Made by a program: the position numbers and the translations under genes. DNA of 64,000 nucleotides from Saccharicrinis sp963665705 (lineage in GTDB: Bacteria; Bacteroidota; Bacteroidia; Bacteroidales; Marinilabiliaceae), in NCBI GenBank assembly GCA_963665705.1, contig OY762448.1:2232001-2296000 (forward strand). Reading direction: 5' to 3'. This document shows positions 26,082-35,759 of the stretch, piece after piece. Numbering within the stretch: the stretch's first letter is position 1; each line of letters opens with the position of its first letter. The notes under the pieces are model-generated. The model saw only the letters and a program-made list of their open reading frames with translations. It was not told the DNA's origin and searched no databases.

Positions 26082-28505
26082 TTATTGTGCGATATCAAGA
26101 ACTTTTGTATCTGCAGCAACAGTGTCACCAACATTTACAAAAATTTCATTTACTGTTCCAGCAAAATCAGATGAAATACTATTTTCCATTTTCATAGCTT
26201 CAAGTATAATAACAACCTGACCTTTTTCTACTGTATCACCTTCTTTTACCTGAATGTCAAGGATTTTTCCTGGCATTGGTACAGTAACAGCTTTAGTTGG
26301 ACCTGTTGCTTTTGGTGCAGTTTTAGGAGCGCTTGTTGTTGCTTCTGGTGCTTCATTAGTAACAGGAGTGTCAACAATATCCATAATTGGAGCATCTGCA
26401 GGTAAAGTATCACCTTCAGCAGCCATTAAAGTATTCACATAACCAGCAATATCTGAAGTAATACTATTTTCCATTTTCATGGCTTCCAAAATAGCAACAG
26501 TTTGGTTTTTCTCCACTTTATCTCCAGGTTGTACCAGGTATTGTAATACTTTTCCTGGCATAGGAATCGTAATTTTTTTACCAGTTGCTTTTGGTGCAGC
26601 TTTAGGAGCACTGGCAGCAGCCTTTGATGTTTCTGTTACAGCAGGAGCATCAACAATATCCATAATTGGAGCATCTGCAGGTAAGGTATCACCTTCTGCA
26701 GCCATTAAAGTATTTACATAACCAGCTGTATCTGCAGTAATGCTGTTTTCCATTTTCATAGCTTCCAGGATAGCTACAGTCTGGCCTTTTTCAACTTTAT
26801 CTCCAGGTTGTACCAGGTATTGTAATACTTTTCCCGGCATAGGAATTGTAATTTTTTTACCAGTCGCTTTTGGAGCTGCTTTTTTAGGTGCTTCTTCAGT
26901 AGCAACCGCTTTTTTAGGCTCTGAAGCTTGTTTTGCTTCCCATGCAGCTTTCTTAACACCAGTTAAGTATCCTTTAGCAACCATTGGGAAAAGCTCAAGT
27001 AACAATACCTCTTCTTCAGTTTCTGCTAATTTAACACCACCAAAATCTTCTAAAACAGGATTTGGTTGCATTTTATAAGTAGATGTATCAAAAGGACGTT
27101 CGTCTTTATGGCCACAGATCTGTTCTCTAAACTCAGGCTTAACAGGAATAGGAGTATCTCCGTATTCTCCTTTTACTAAGCTGATAAACTGATTTGAAAC
27201 GTTTGTATACATGGCATGGCCTTTCTTAATATCCATAGCACAGTTTACAGCTTGAGCTCCTACAATTTGACTTGTTGGAGTTACCAATGGAGGTAAACCA
27301 GCATCTAAACGTACTTGAGGAATTAATTTCATGGCATCCTCTAGGATATCTTCAGACTTTAACGCTTTTAATTGAGCTACCATGTTAGTGTACATACCAC
27401 CTGGTATCTGAGCGTTTTTAACCAATTCATTTGGTTTTGGGAAACCAAAGTATTTCTCAATTTTATGACAAGATTTAACTAAATCTTGCTCTTTTCCAGC
27501 TTTAGCTGCTTTAATTGCATTATCAAATTCAGCCTCAATTTCAGCAGGTAGAGAATCTGTTAATGGATTAAATGGTTTTGGGAAATGTTTTCCGGCATCC
27601 ACATCAGAAAGTTCCTGACGAATGCTATATAACTCTTTGTTGATTTTAGCAACCGCTTCCATGTTTACATCCATCTCAATACCTAATTTTTTAGTAAATA
27701 GGTAAATCAATTCAATAGCAGGAGCTGCAGGTCCACCAGCAAAATTCCAAATATTTGTATCAACAACATCAACTCCATTAATAATAGCAGCTAATACAGC
27801 GGCTAATCCATAACCTGGTGTACAGTGTGTATGGAAGTCAACAGGAATTTTAACTGACTTTTTAAATGTAGAAATTAATTTAGCTACACGCATTGGAGGA
27901 ATAAGACCACTCATATCTTTAATTGTGATCATGTCAGCTCCTAATTTTTCAAGCTCTTTTGCTTTGTTTACAAAATATTCGTCAGTAAATACTGGCTTAG
28001 GAAGTGGTTTTCCTTTTAATAGGGCTTTGTAACGAGCGGCTTTTTTGTATTCCGGATCAATAGTGTAACAAACAGCACAGTCTGCAATACCACCATGTTC
28101 TTTTACATATTTAATGGTTGATTTTACATTATTGATATCATTTAATGCGTCAAAAATACGCATGATACCTAAACCTGAGCTTATGGCATTTTTACAAAAA
28201 CCATCAATAATTTCATTTGTGTAAGGAGTATATCCAAATAAGTTACGTCCTCTTGATAAGGCAGTAAGTTTACTTACATCACCAACAGCTTTTTTAATAG
28301 TCTGTAGACGTGTCCATGGATTCTCGTTTAGGTAACGCATTACAGAGTCTGGTACAGCACCACCCCAAACTTCCATTGCATAAAAGTTGGCGTCTTTGTA
28401 AAATGGTAGAACTCTATCAATTTGTTCTTGTCGCATTCTTGTGGCAAATAACGACTGCTGACCATCTCTAAGGGTTAGGTCTCTAATCAATAATTTTTTT
28501 GACAT
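26082..28505 (-). CDS. Pyruvate carboxylase subunit B / oxaloacetate decarboxylase alpha-type carboxyltransferase with three biotinyl domains
   Basis: An 807-residue protein. Residues 1-470 are a carboxyltransferase of the HMGL-like TIM barrel type: KLLIRDLTLRDGQQSLFATR with the metal motif, GADMITIKDMSGLIPPMRVA (the biotin-binding lysine motif), VDFHTHCTPGYGLA, followed by the PYC_OADA domain. After an A/P/K-rich linker come three biotinyl domains, each with EAMKMEN; the biotinylated lysines are residues 584, 677 and 772. The first two are nearly identical in DNA (279-bp period). Family members usually have one. It would carboxylate pyruvate or decarboxylate oxaloacetate together with a separate biotin carboxylase or membrane partner not in the window. 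Confidence 0.88.
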   Translation of the reverse strand: MSKKLLIRDLTLRDGQQSLFATRMRQEQIDRVLPFYKDANFYAMEVWGGAVPDSVMRYLNENPWTRLQTIKKAVGDVSKLTALSRGRNLFGYTPYTNEIIDGFCKNAISSGLGIMRIFDALNDINNVKSTIKYVKEHGGIADCAVCYTIDPEYKKAARYKALLKGKPLPKPVFTDEYFVNKAKELEKLGADMITIKDMSGLIPPMRVAKLISTFKKSVKIPVDFHTHCTPGYGLAAVLAAIINGVDVVDTNIWNFAGGPAAPAIELIYLFTKKLGIEMDVNMEAVAKINKELYSIRQELSDVDAGKHFPKPFNPLTDSLPAEIEAEFDNAIKAAKAGKEQDLVKSCHKIEKYFGFPKPNELVKNAQIPGGMYTNMVAQLKALKSEDILEDAMKLIPQVRLDAGLPPLVTPTSQIVGAQAVNCAMDIKKGHAMYTNVSNQFISLVKGEYGDTPIPVKPEFREQICGHKDERPFDTSTYKMQPNPVLEDFGGVKLAETEEEVLLLELFPMVAKGYLTGVKKAAWEAKQASEPKKAVATEEAPKKAAPKATGKKITIPMPGKVLQYLVQPGDKVEKGQTVAILEAMKMENSITADTAGYVNTLMAAEGDTLPADAPIMDIVDAPAVTETSKAAASAPKAAPKATGKKITIPMPGKVLQYLVQPGDKVEKNQTVAILEAMKMENSITSDIAGYVNTLMAAEGDTLPADAPIMDIVDTPVTNEAPEATTSAPKTAPKATGPTKAVTVPMPGKILDIQVKEGDTVEKGQVVIILEAMKMENSISSDFAGTVNEIFVNVGDTVAADTKVLDIAQ

Positions 28506-29019
28506 GTTTTTGGTTTGCTACGGTTATTAATGAATTTTATTTTGACACAAAAATAAACAATCAGGCTCTATAATAATAGAGGTAGAGCCAAGTTTTAGCA
28601 TATTTTATAACATGCTATTTTTTATAAAGAAATTTTTCCGTAATATTACCGTCCCAATGTATTTACTAGCGTTAAAGACCTCCAATATGTGATTAATATC
28701 ACGTTTTTTTTGATAAATCAGTAAAATGTACGTAAAAAACATGTTTTAAAGCAGTTTTATTTATAGTGTTAAAAATGCATTAACATTTATTAAAGAAATT
28801 TTGCGTTAATTATTTATGTAATTCATGAATTTAAAAAGCCATAAATGTGTCAAATTGTAGCTGTAATTAGTAAAACTCCTAATTTTAACAATTATAAATG
28901 ATTAATTTAATCTCTGGTGATTTATGATAAATAGGGGAGTTTGTTTGTTATATAATCAATAATGATAAAAATACCTTATACTAAAATAGTTATTAATAAA
29001 TATGGAGGAAATGACATAA
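28506..29019. other. Intergenic region between the carboxyltransferase gene and the CRISPR-Cas locus
   Basis: No gene of either strand is supported. It is very AT-rich. The left part must carry the promoter of the minus-strand carboxyltransferase; on that strand TATTTTTG at 28548-28555 fits a Bacteroidota -7 element, but I find no well-spaced -33 box. The right end abuts the tracrRNA terminator. Confidence 0.5.
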
Positions 29020-29116
29020 AATAAAAACTCCCACCGAAGCAGGAGTATAGGAATTTTTTCCTTCGGCACTATGGCCTTATTGTGATAAGATTCTAATAAG
29101 AATTTTTTTATTCTGT
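29020..29116 (-). ncRNA. tracrRNA of the type II-C CRISPR-Cas system
   Basis: About 95 nt transcribed leftward, away from cas9. Its 5' part is the anti-repeat: plus strand 29080-29100 matches the CRISPR repeat, with 12 nt (GATTCTAATAAG) identical and TTGTG also identical, split by a short mismatch that would form the usual bulge in the crRNA duplex. Then come a nexus-like stem (GGC-CATAGT-GCC), a small hairpin (GGAA-AAAA-TTCC) and a terminator: ACTCCTGC-TTCG-GTGGGAGT, an 8-bp stem with a UUCG loop and TTTTTATTTT at 29019-29046. Order and spacing are those of type II-C tracrRNAs. Confidence 0.87.
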
Positions 29117-29119
29117 AAA

Positions 29120-29151
29120 CAAAGATAAAAGACTAAGCCTTACAAACAAAA
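29120..29151 (-). promoter_or_regulatory. Promoter of tracrRNA (Bacteroidota consensus)
   Basis: On the minus strand TTTTG (plus 29147-29151) is followed after 19 nt by TATCTTTG (plus 29120-29127), matching the Bacteroidota TTG-N19-TAnnTTTG promoter. Transcription should start near 29115, a few bases before the anti-repeat. Confidence 0.75.
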
Positions 29152-29279
29152 TTATTTAGTAACTAACTATATAAATAATTGTTGCTTTACCGTTACAAAT
29201 AATTTCTTACCTTTAAAATTCTTCATTTAAAGGTGTACTGGATTAACTTTCCTTTTACCTGATATAATATATAATTGTA

Positions 29280-30200
29280 ATGAGCAAAATACTTGGATTA
29301 GACCTGGGAACCAACAGTATTGGTTGGGCTGTAGTGGATGTAACAATAAAAAATAATAAAATTCAAAACTATAATGGAATTGATGATGTTGGAGTCCGGA
29401 TTTTTCCAGAAGGTGTAGTTGCTAAAACAATTGGAACAGGAGATAAAGAACAATCGAAAAATGCCACGAGAATAGAAAAACGATTAATAAGACGACAGTT
29501 TTATAGAAAAAGACTTAGGAAAATTAAGTTGTTACAAGTGTTGATTGAACAACGTATGTGTCCTTTAAACTTAGATGAGTTAAATAAATGGAAAAATAAG
29601 ACATCCGGAAATTTTATTAAAGAGCGAAATTTTCCAACATCAAATGAATTTGTTCAATGGATTAGGATGAATCCCTATGTTTTAAGAGATAAAGCTTTAA
29701 GCCAACCATTGACACTAATGGAGTTAGGAAGGGTTTTTTATCATATGATTCAAAGACGTGGTTTTTTGAGTAGCAGAAAGGGTAATGAAGATCCCAAAAC
29801 TCTTTTTGAAAAAGGAAAACCAGATGAAAATATTTTACCAATAAATAATACTAAAGAAAATATAAAGGATAGTAGTTTGGGGAGTTATTTACATTCAATC
29901 TCATATAAAGATAGCTTACCTTATAAAACGACAAAAGATAAGAGTGGTAAAGAAATTAGAGTTAGAGGAAGATACACCACTCGGGATATGTACATTGCCG
30001 AATTTGAGAAAATATGGAATGAGCAAAATAAATATCTAAATCTGAATGATATAGTTATTAATGATATAAAAATAAGAGAGTTTAAAGGGACGGAAAATTC
30101 AAAGAGAAACCTTAAGAAGATTAAATATTTAAAACTAAGTAACTATTCAGTGATTGGAAAAGACGAAGCAATAGCACGTAATGCGCACAATGGATTCTGA
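29280..30200 (+). pseudogene. cas9: cas9, 5' fragment (RuvC-I, bridge helix, start of REC lobe), cut by IS66
   Basis: N-terminal 286 residues of a type II-C Cas9, then 20 residues read from the IS66 element to a stop at 30200. The fragment has RuvC-I (MSKILGLDLGTNSIGWAVVD, catalytic D8), the arginine-rich bridge helix around residues 60-85 (RIEKRLIRRQFYRKRLRKIK), and REC sequence with FYHMIQRRGFLSSRKG. True cas9 sequence ends at 30138. Rejoined with 31680-35395 it gives an uninterrupted 1524-codon frame, so this is a recent knock-out rather than an old ruin. The fragment alone cannot cut DNA. Confidence 0.95.
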
Positions 30201-31671
30201 ATATTTTTTATAGCACTATCAACAACCGAACGCAATATAGCATAGCAGTCGGCGCCTTCTATTGACTTGAAGAATCCGCTAACCTTTTGTTTTACTTTAA
30301 AATTACGCACAGCTCTTTCCGAAGCATTGTTGTCAGGTGGAATATCTGGGTTTATTAGAAAATTAAACAGATATTGCTCGTACTTTTTCAATCTTTTTTG
30401 AAATGTCTGCACTTCCTTGACTTTTTCGTCAAGTTCTTGTTTTAAGAGGACTTGGAATCTGTAAATAATATCGGAAGGTTTCATGTCAATGTCTTGTCCT
30501 TTGTATATCCTTAAAGCGTTTTTTATAAGAGTTCGCATTTGGGAAGCCCAATTGTTCTTAGGGTATTTTTGGCAAAAATATTCAAGCTCTCTTAATAAAT
30601 GAGCAGTACATAATTGGTGATTATTGGCATCAGTCATAAAATATGACTTCCAACAGTCAGTTACCAAAGTGTTGTTCATAAAGCCTTCGGGCATGATTTG
30701 TTCCATTGCAGCAAAACCTCTCTTGGGATGTATCGATAAAAATGTAGCATCAGGATTCTGAAAGACCCAAGCCCAATGAAGTTTTCCATTGACATTAGCG
30801 CCTGTTTCATCAGCACCAATGATTTTGCCAGAAAGTATTTTCTTGCGGATTTGCTCGTAATAAGGTTTCGCTTTGGCTGTCATTTTTCCGATAAGCTGAT
30901 TAATGCCTCCGGAACTAATATTAATCCCTAATACCGTATTTAAAAACTCTTTCAAACGTTCATATGGCATGTATTGTCGAGCACTCATGTAGCCAATTAA
31001 AGCCTGCACTCCAGCTCCGTAACTTATGGGCGCATTAACTCCCGAAGGGTAATTGCCTTCATTTAATTTTCCGCAGGTGCATTGTTTCCGAAAAATTCGG
31101 TGTTCGGTAATGACAGGTTGTATTGGCGGTATGTCTATTACCTGACGTTTTCCTACATATTCTCCAATAATCATTGATAAATCATTGCCGCAACAAGTAC
31201 AGTAATTTGCATGATGGTTCGTAATGAAGTCAGGATTAGATACAGTTTTGAGCGTATTACCCGTATGCCCTTTCTGTCCTCCAGGTTTCTTTCCTGATTT
31301 CTTTCTTAATGAATTTGTTTTAGCCAGCCTGGGAAAATCGCTTGAAGGAGGTTTACTGCTATTCTTACTGTTTTTTTGAGTTTCATATATAGATAAGCGT
31401 TTTTTAAGTTTGCAGTTCTCTGCTTTTAACTGTCTGTTTTCAGTTTCTAACTCAACAACTCGATTCTCTAAATTATCTACCTTATTGAGTAAATTATCCA
31501 ATCGTTCTTCTATGCTTATCTTTTTTGCCATGCGATGCAAAGTTCGCTATACAAATGTTGACTGCTATAGAATTCACACAAAGGTTATCCACATTTTTTG
31601 CCATTTTTAGCAAAAGTTACTAACACTTTTTCTGAAAAATTTGGTTTTTGAAATTCACACTGAATAGTTAC
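30139..31671 (-). mobile_element. IS66-family element (single-gene type) inserted in cas9
   Basis: A 1533-bp element with perfect 14-bp terminal inverted repeats, GTAACTATTCAGTG at 30139-30152 and its reverse complement at 31658-31671. It holds only the tnpC transposase gene, without tnpA or tnpB, as in the single-gene branch of IS66. Orientation is opposite to cas9. The transposase stop codon (TAG) lies inside the left inverted repeat. Confidence 0.95.
30143..31531 (-). CDS. tnpC: IS66-family transposase (TnpC)
   Basis: About 462 residues from the ATG at 31531 (MAKKISIEERLDN); an upstream start at 31540 adds three residues. Order of parts: N-terminal leucine-zipper-like coiled coil (LLNKVDNLENRVVELETENR), a basic linker with SKPPSSDFPR and KKPGGQKGHTG, a zinc-finger segment (YCTCCGND and CTCGK), then the DDE core with IIGADETGANVNGK, TLVTDCWKSYF, and C-terminal NNASERAVRNFKVKQKVSGF holding the catalytic glutamate. 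All expected IS66 motifs are present, so the element may be active. Confidence 0.95.
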   Translation of the reverse strand: MAKKISIEERLDNLLNKVDNLENRVVELETENRQLKAENCKLKKRLSIYETQKNSKNSSKPPSSDFPRLAKTNSLRKKSGKKPGGQKGHTGNTLKTVSNPDFITNHHANYCTCCGNDLSMIIGEYVGKRQVIDIPPIQPVITEHRIFRKQCTCGKLNEGNYPSGVNAPISYGAGVQALIGYMSARQYMPYERLKEFLNTVLGINISSGGINQLIGKMTAKAKPYYEQIRKKILSGKIIGADETGANVNGKLHWAWVFQNPDATFLSIHPKRGFAAMEQIMPEGFMNNTLVTDCWKSYFMTDANNHQLCTAHLLRELEYFCQKYPKNNWASQMRTLIKNALRIYKGQDIDMKPSDIIYRFQVLLKQELDEKVKEVQTFQKRLKKYEQYLFNFLINPDIPPDNNASERAVRNFKVKQKVSGFFKSIEGADCYAILRSVVDSAIKNIQNPLCALRAIASSFPITE

Positions 31672-31679
31672 AAAACTAA

Positions 31680-34600
31680 AATATGGGGAACAAAATGTTG
31701 TTATAAGTAAGCGTAATGAAAAGGGTGTTTTTAAGGTTACTACACAAATCAGAGTTAGTTTAAAAAAATATTTGGTGGGAGATATTGAAGCTGTAGTTAA
31801 CGAAAATGATACAATTTATAAGTTTAAAAGTAATGAGAGTGTATTGTTTTGGCAAAGGCCTTTAAAATCACAAAAAAGTTTGTTGGCAAACTGTAGATTT
31901 GAAAATGAATTACCAGTGATTGATAATGGTGGGAAATTTATGTTAAATAAGGTTGGGGAAATTCAAAAACGCAGTAAAAAACCTTGTCCTATCTCTCATC
32001 CTGAATTTGAATTATTTAGAGCTTATCAATTCATTAACAATATCAAATATGGTAAACACCCTAAACTTACAGATGATGAGCGGGAAAAAGTATTAGCTTT
32101 AATAAATAAAAAAGACTCAAATTTTGATTTTGCCAATATACCCAAAGAGCTCAAGCTTACGTATGAAAAATTTAATTTTGAAGATAAAGCAAAAGTACCA
32201 GCAAATCCAACTATAAAAAAGCTTAGGCCACTATTTGATTTAAAAGTATGGGAGAAAAGTTATGAGGAAATATGGCATTGTTTTTATTTCTATGAAGATA
32301 ATGATATGTTGTTTAAGAAACTCAAAAAAGACTTTGCATATAAAAAAGACGTAGAAACAATTGCTAAAATTAAACTTAAAGAGGGTTATAGCAATATATC
32401 ATTAAAGGCAATACGAAATATAATGCCGTTTTTAAAGAAAGGTTATCAATTTGATAGAGCCGTAATCCTTGGGGGAATAAAGAATGCTTTTGGAAAAAGA
32501 TGGGATTATTTTACTGAATATCATGATAAAATAGAAAGAGAGATAATAAGTATACTTAACGAGGATAATAAGGATGGTGAAGCTATTGACAAAATTAGAG
32601 ACCATCTGTCTTCTCCTGTTTTTGCTTATGGATTTAAAAAGGATGATCCCTACTTTACTTATTTATACCATCATTCTCAAAATGTAGAAGTGTCTGATGA
32701 ACTAGATGATTATTTACCGCAAGTTGAAAACCTTCGTAATCCAATAGTTCAGCAAGGAGTAAATGAAACTCGTCGTTTAGTAAATAGTTTACTACGCAAA
32801 TATAAAAGGGAATATGGACAGGATTTTAGATTTGAACGTATTCATGTTGAGATGGGGCGTGATTTACGAAATAGTAAAAAACAACGACAACAAGTGTCTA
32901 TTTCAATTGCTAATAATGAGAAAAAAAATAATGAAGCACGTGAAAGATTGGCTGAATATGGTTTGAAATCTTCTCGTGAGAATGTTCAGAAATTTTTAAT
33001 GTATAAAGAAATTGAAGAACGTAATGGAAAAGCTCAATGCCCTTATACAGGTAAAACAATTGGAATTACAGACCTTTTAGGAGAGTCAAATGCCATACAA
33101 ATTGAACATATTATTCCGTTAAGTATTTCGTTAGATGATAGTTTTGCTAACAAAACACTTTGTGAGGCCCACTTTAATAATGAAAAGAGTGAAAAAACAC
33201 CTTACGAATTCTATTGTATAAATCCAGATGTTAAACTTTGGGGTGCTTCTTCCTGGGAAGAAGTAGAAACCAGGGCATTTAGGTTACTGCCTTATGCTAA
33301 AGCCAAACGTTTTACTTCTAAAAGAAAATTTGAAGAAAGTAATTTTATAGAAAGGCAATTAAATGATAGTAGATATATTGCCAAAAAAACAGTTGAGTTA
33401 CTTTCGTGTATATGCAAGGATGTACGTGTAATGCCAGGGCAATTAACTGCTGAACTCAGACATTTGTGGGGATTGAATAATGTATTATCACCAATTCATG
33501 AGCTTGGAAAGCATGAGATTAATATTGATGAAACAAAGTCAACTCCTTATTTTGTTGTTACAGATAAAAATGGGAATACTGTTTCTGTACATAAAAAATA
33601 TAATGATGTTCCTGTAACTAAAGAATCAGAAATCTTACTTCCAGGATATAATGAGAAAAGTAAGTTTACCACAAAGTATTTTGATATTAATATAGAGGTA
33701 CCAGAATTATCTGATGGCAAATATTGGGCAAAACTTCAAGTGAATTCACCAATAAAAGTTATTCCTAAATATATTGATAAACCATTGGCTGGTGAAGATC
33801 AAATTATTCTAAAAGGAAGAGTAGAAAAAGGAACTTTTAAAAACGATACTGTTGGTAGCATTACAAATAATCAAGAAGATGGTAATTATTGGGTTGTATT
33901 TGATATTGTAAAAAAATCCTTTGTCGCACCGGAAAAGAAGAAAACACCAAAGGCAAAAAAGAATCAGATATTATTATATGGTAATGTGTACAATGGAGAA
34001 TTTAAATGTTATATATATCGTTGTAATACCAATTTGCCGGATGGAAAGTTTTGGATGTTGATAGATTATAAACCAGAGAATATTGAGTTTATTAAAGCTG
34101 TTAATTCAAAACCGGAATTAAATCATAATGAAATATGTATTAATGCAACAGCTGATGATAATGGTTTATTGGTAGCTGATGTAGATCCAGAATACAAAAT
34201 AAAAGATTCTTTTGCGAGTGGAAAGTATTATATGACTTTGAAAATTGAAAAAATACATCCTGAATTATATCCAATTGAAAACGTTTTACCTAAAGTAGAA
34301 AAAGATCAATCGATTATTGAAGGTAATATTTGGGTAGACAAATATACCGGAGATATAAAATTTGATCCTAAAAAAAATAGAGATGATCATCGACATCATG
34401 CTATAGATGCTATTACTATAGCATTAACAGAACAAGGTTTTTTACAAAGATTAAGTACACATAATGCGCAACGAAAAAGTAAGCAGCGAGAAAAACTTGA
34501 TTCAACAGAAAAATTTCCTGAACCTTGGATTGGATTTTTTAATGATGTAAAAGAAAAAGCCAAAGGAATTTTAATATCTCATAAAAAGGATAATAAAACC

Positions 34601-35395
34601 TTAACTAAAAACAGAAAAGGCTATAGTGTACGAGGACAATTACATAAAGAAAATGTTTTTGGAAAACGAAAAGCTCCGCAAGACAAAGTAGAATCATATC
34701 ATAGACGAACTAAAATTACCGAATTGCAAAACGATAAACATGTAGGTAAAGTTGTTGATATTACAATTAAGAACCTCATCGAAAAGTATTTGAGCGATAA
34801 GTGTGGAGTTAACATTGAGAATACTAAAGGTTATAAAATACCCAAAGATGCCTTTTTTAAATATGGGGAATGGCAGTTATTCTTACCTAATAAAAAAGGA
34901 GATCCTGTTCCAATTAAGAAAGTCAGGATTAGAGAGTCGATTAGCAATGCATTACCTTTAAAATCTAATTTAAATCAATATGTAAATCCTCGAAACAATC
35001 ATCATGTTTTGATTTATTCAGATTCAGAAGGGAATTTATGTGAAGATGTTGTACAATTTTGGACTGTTGTTGAGCGTAGATTACAAGGACAGCCTATTTA
35101 TCAATTACCAGATGGTGGAAAAGAGATAATGGCTACATTAGAAATAAATGATATGTTTTTATTGGGGCTGAGTACAGATGAATTTGAATTGGTTAAAAGT
35201 GATAATTCATTTTTAAGTAAATACTTATATCGAGTTCAAAAAGTTTCTTCGTCATATTATACCTTTAGATACCATTTAGCTTCAACATTGATAAATTCAA
35301 AGGAAGAGTTTTCTATTAGAAGTTTTAAAGCCTGGCAAGATACTAATCCTATCAAAGTTAAAATTAACGAATTGGGAGAGATTGATCGGTTTTAA
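31680..35395 (+). pseudogene. cas9: cas9, 3' fragment (rest of REC, RuvC-II, HNH, beta-repeat insert, RuvC-III, PAM-interacting region)
   Basis: This is the downstream 1237 codons of cas9, in frame with the upstream fragment once the IS66 element and one duplication copy are removed (numbering below is for that 1524-residue protein). It contains RuvC-II (RIHVEMGRDL, E677), the HNH nuclease (AQCPYTGKTIGI, then IEHIIPLS with H763, and ANKTLC), RuvC-III (DDHRHHAIDA, H1193 and D1196), and a C-terminal region for PAM reading. No stop or frameshift has accumulated. There is no evident start for it on its own: the first in-frame start codon-like triplet is a TTG at 31772. HNH to RuvC-III is about 430 residues, three times the usual spacing, due to an inserted repeat block. 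Confidence 0.95.
33626..34360 (+). repeat. Coding tandem repeat in cas9: about five ~55-codon beta-rich modules
   Basis: Between HNH and RuvC-III the Cas9 sequence repeats a module that begins with SEILLPG (33626), DQIILKG (33797), NQILLYG (33962), NEICINA (34127) and DQSIIEG (34304), and has a second anchor DGKYW (33713), DGNYW (33878), DGKFW (34040), SGKYY (34217). Spacings are 165-177 nt, that is 54-59 codons. DNA similarity between units is low, so the duplication is old. The strand-like alternation suggests small beta domains; the function is unknown. Confidence 0.8.
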
Positions 35396-35413
35396 CAATG
35401 TAATTACGAAAAA

Positions 35414-35457
35414 ATCTCTTTTTAGGTTGAAAATTCGATTTAAAAAGAGGTTTTTTT
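35414..35457 (+). terminator. Terminator-like hairpin after cas9
   Basis: ATCTCTTTTTA and TAAAAAGAGGT pair over about 9 bp around a 19-nt loop, followed by TTTTTTTC, starting about 20 bp after the cas9 stop. It suggests that the genes between cas9 and cas1 are transcribed separately. Confidence 0.7.
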
Positions 35458-35550
35458 CTTCTATTTAACCATTCTGTTTGCATTTATTTATAATATTTTG
35501 TAAAATTGAAAATCGAATTCAAAAAATCATAACCAAAAACAAATCTAAAC

Positions 35551-35658
35551 ATGAGTGCAACTACAAGTTTCATTTATCCAAGTCAAAAAAATCATCCGCA
35601 TTTAAATAATACCTCTCACAGTATTCAATTTCTAAACAATAATTGGCTCGTAACTTAA
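35551..35658 (+). CDS. Possible 35-residue small ORF, function unknown
   Basis: ATG-initiated frame MSATTSFIYPSQKNHPHLNN continuing for 35 codons. It has no recognisable motif or membrane segment. The sequence upstream is A-rich, like that before the 36105 gene, but that is also normal for the region. It may be a leftover N-terminus of a lost gene or chance. Confidence 0.2.
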   Translation: MSATTSFIYPSQKNHPHLNNTSHSIQFLNNNWLVT

Positions 35659-35759
35659 AATAATACAAAATAATCTTTGGTAGAATAAAAAGTTACGATT
35701 AAGCATTACATATTTCATTAAAAAAAAGCATGTTACTTGCAGAATTGTTCATGTTACAA

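Larger units (their letters stand above)
30131..31679. repeat. 8-bp target-site duplication around the IS66 element
   Basis: AAAACTAA occurs at 30131-30138 and again at 31672-31679, immediately outside both IS inverted repeats. Eight bp is the duplication length known for the IS66 family. The copies are identical, which argues for recent insertion. Confidence 0.93.

Noticed and set aside
26254..27078. Plus-strand open frames of 62-112 codons opposite the carboxyltransferase gene
   Set aside because: They are shadows of the Ala/Pro/Lys-rich biotinyl-domain repeats and repeat with the same 279-bp period.
29182..29215. A cas9 promoter (TTG at 29182 and TACCTTTA at 29208)
   Set aside because: The -7-like box deviates at the last base and the spacing of 23 bp is too long, so the cas9 promoter remains unassigned.
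29280..35395. The two cas9 pieces as a natural split Cas9 of two genes
   Set aside because: The perfect IS66 ends, 8-bp duplication and exact frame continuity show a single interrupted gene; the second piece has no real start.
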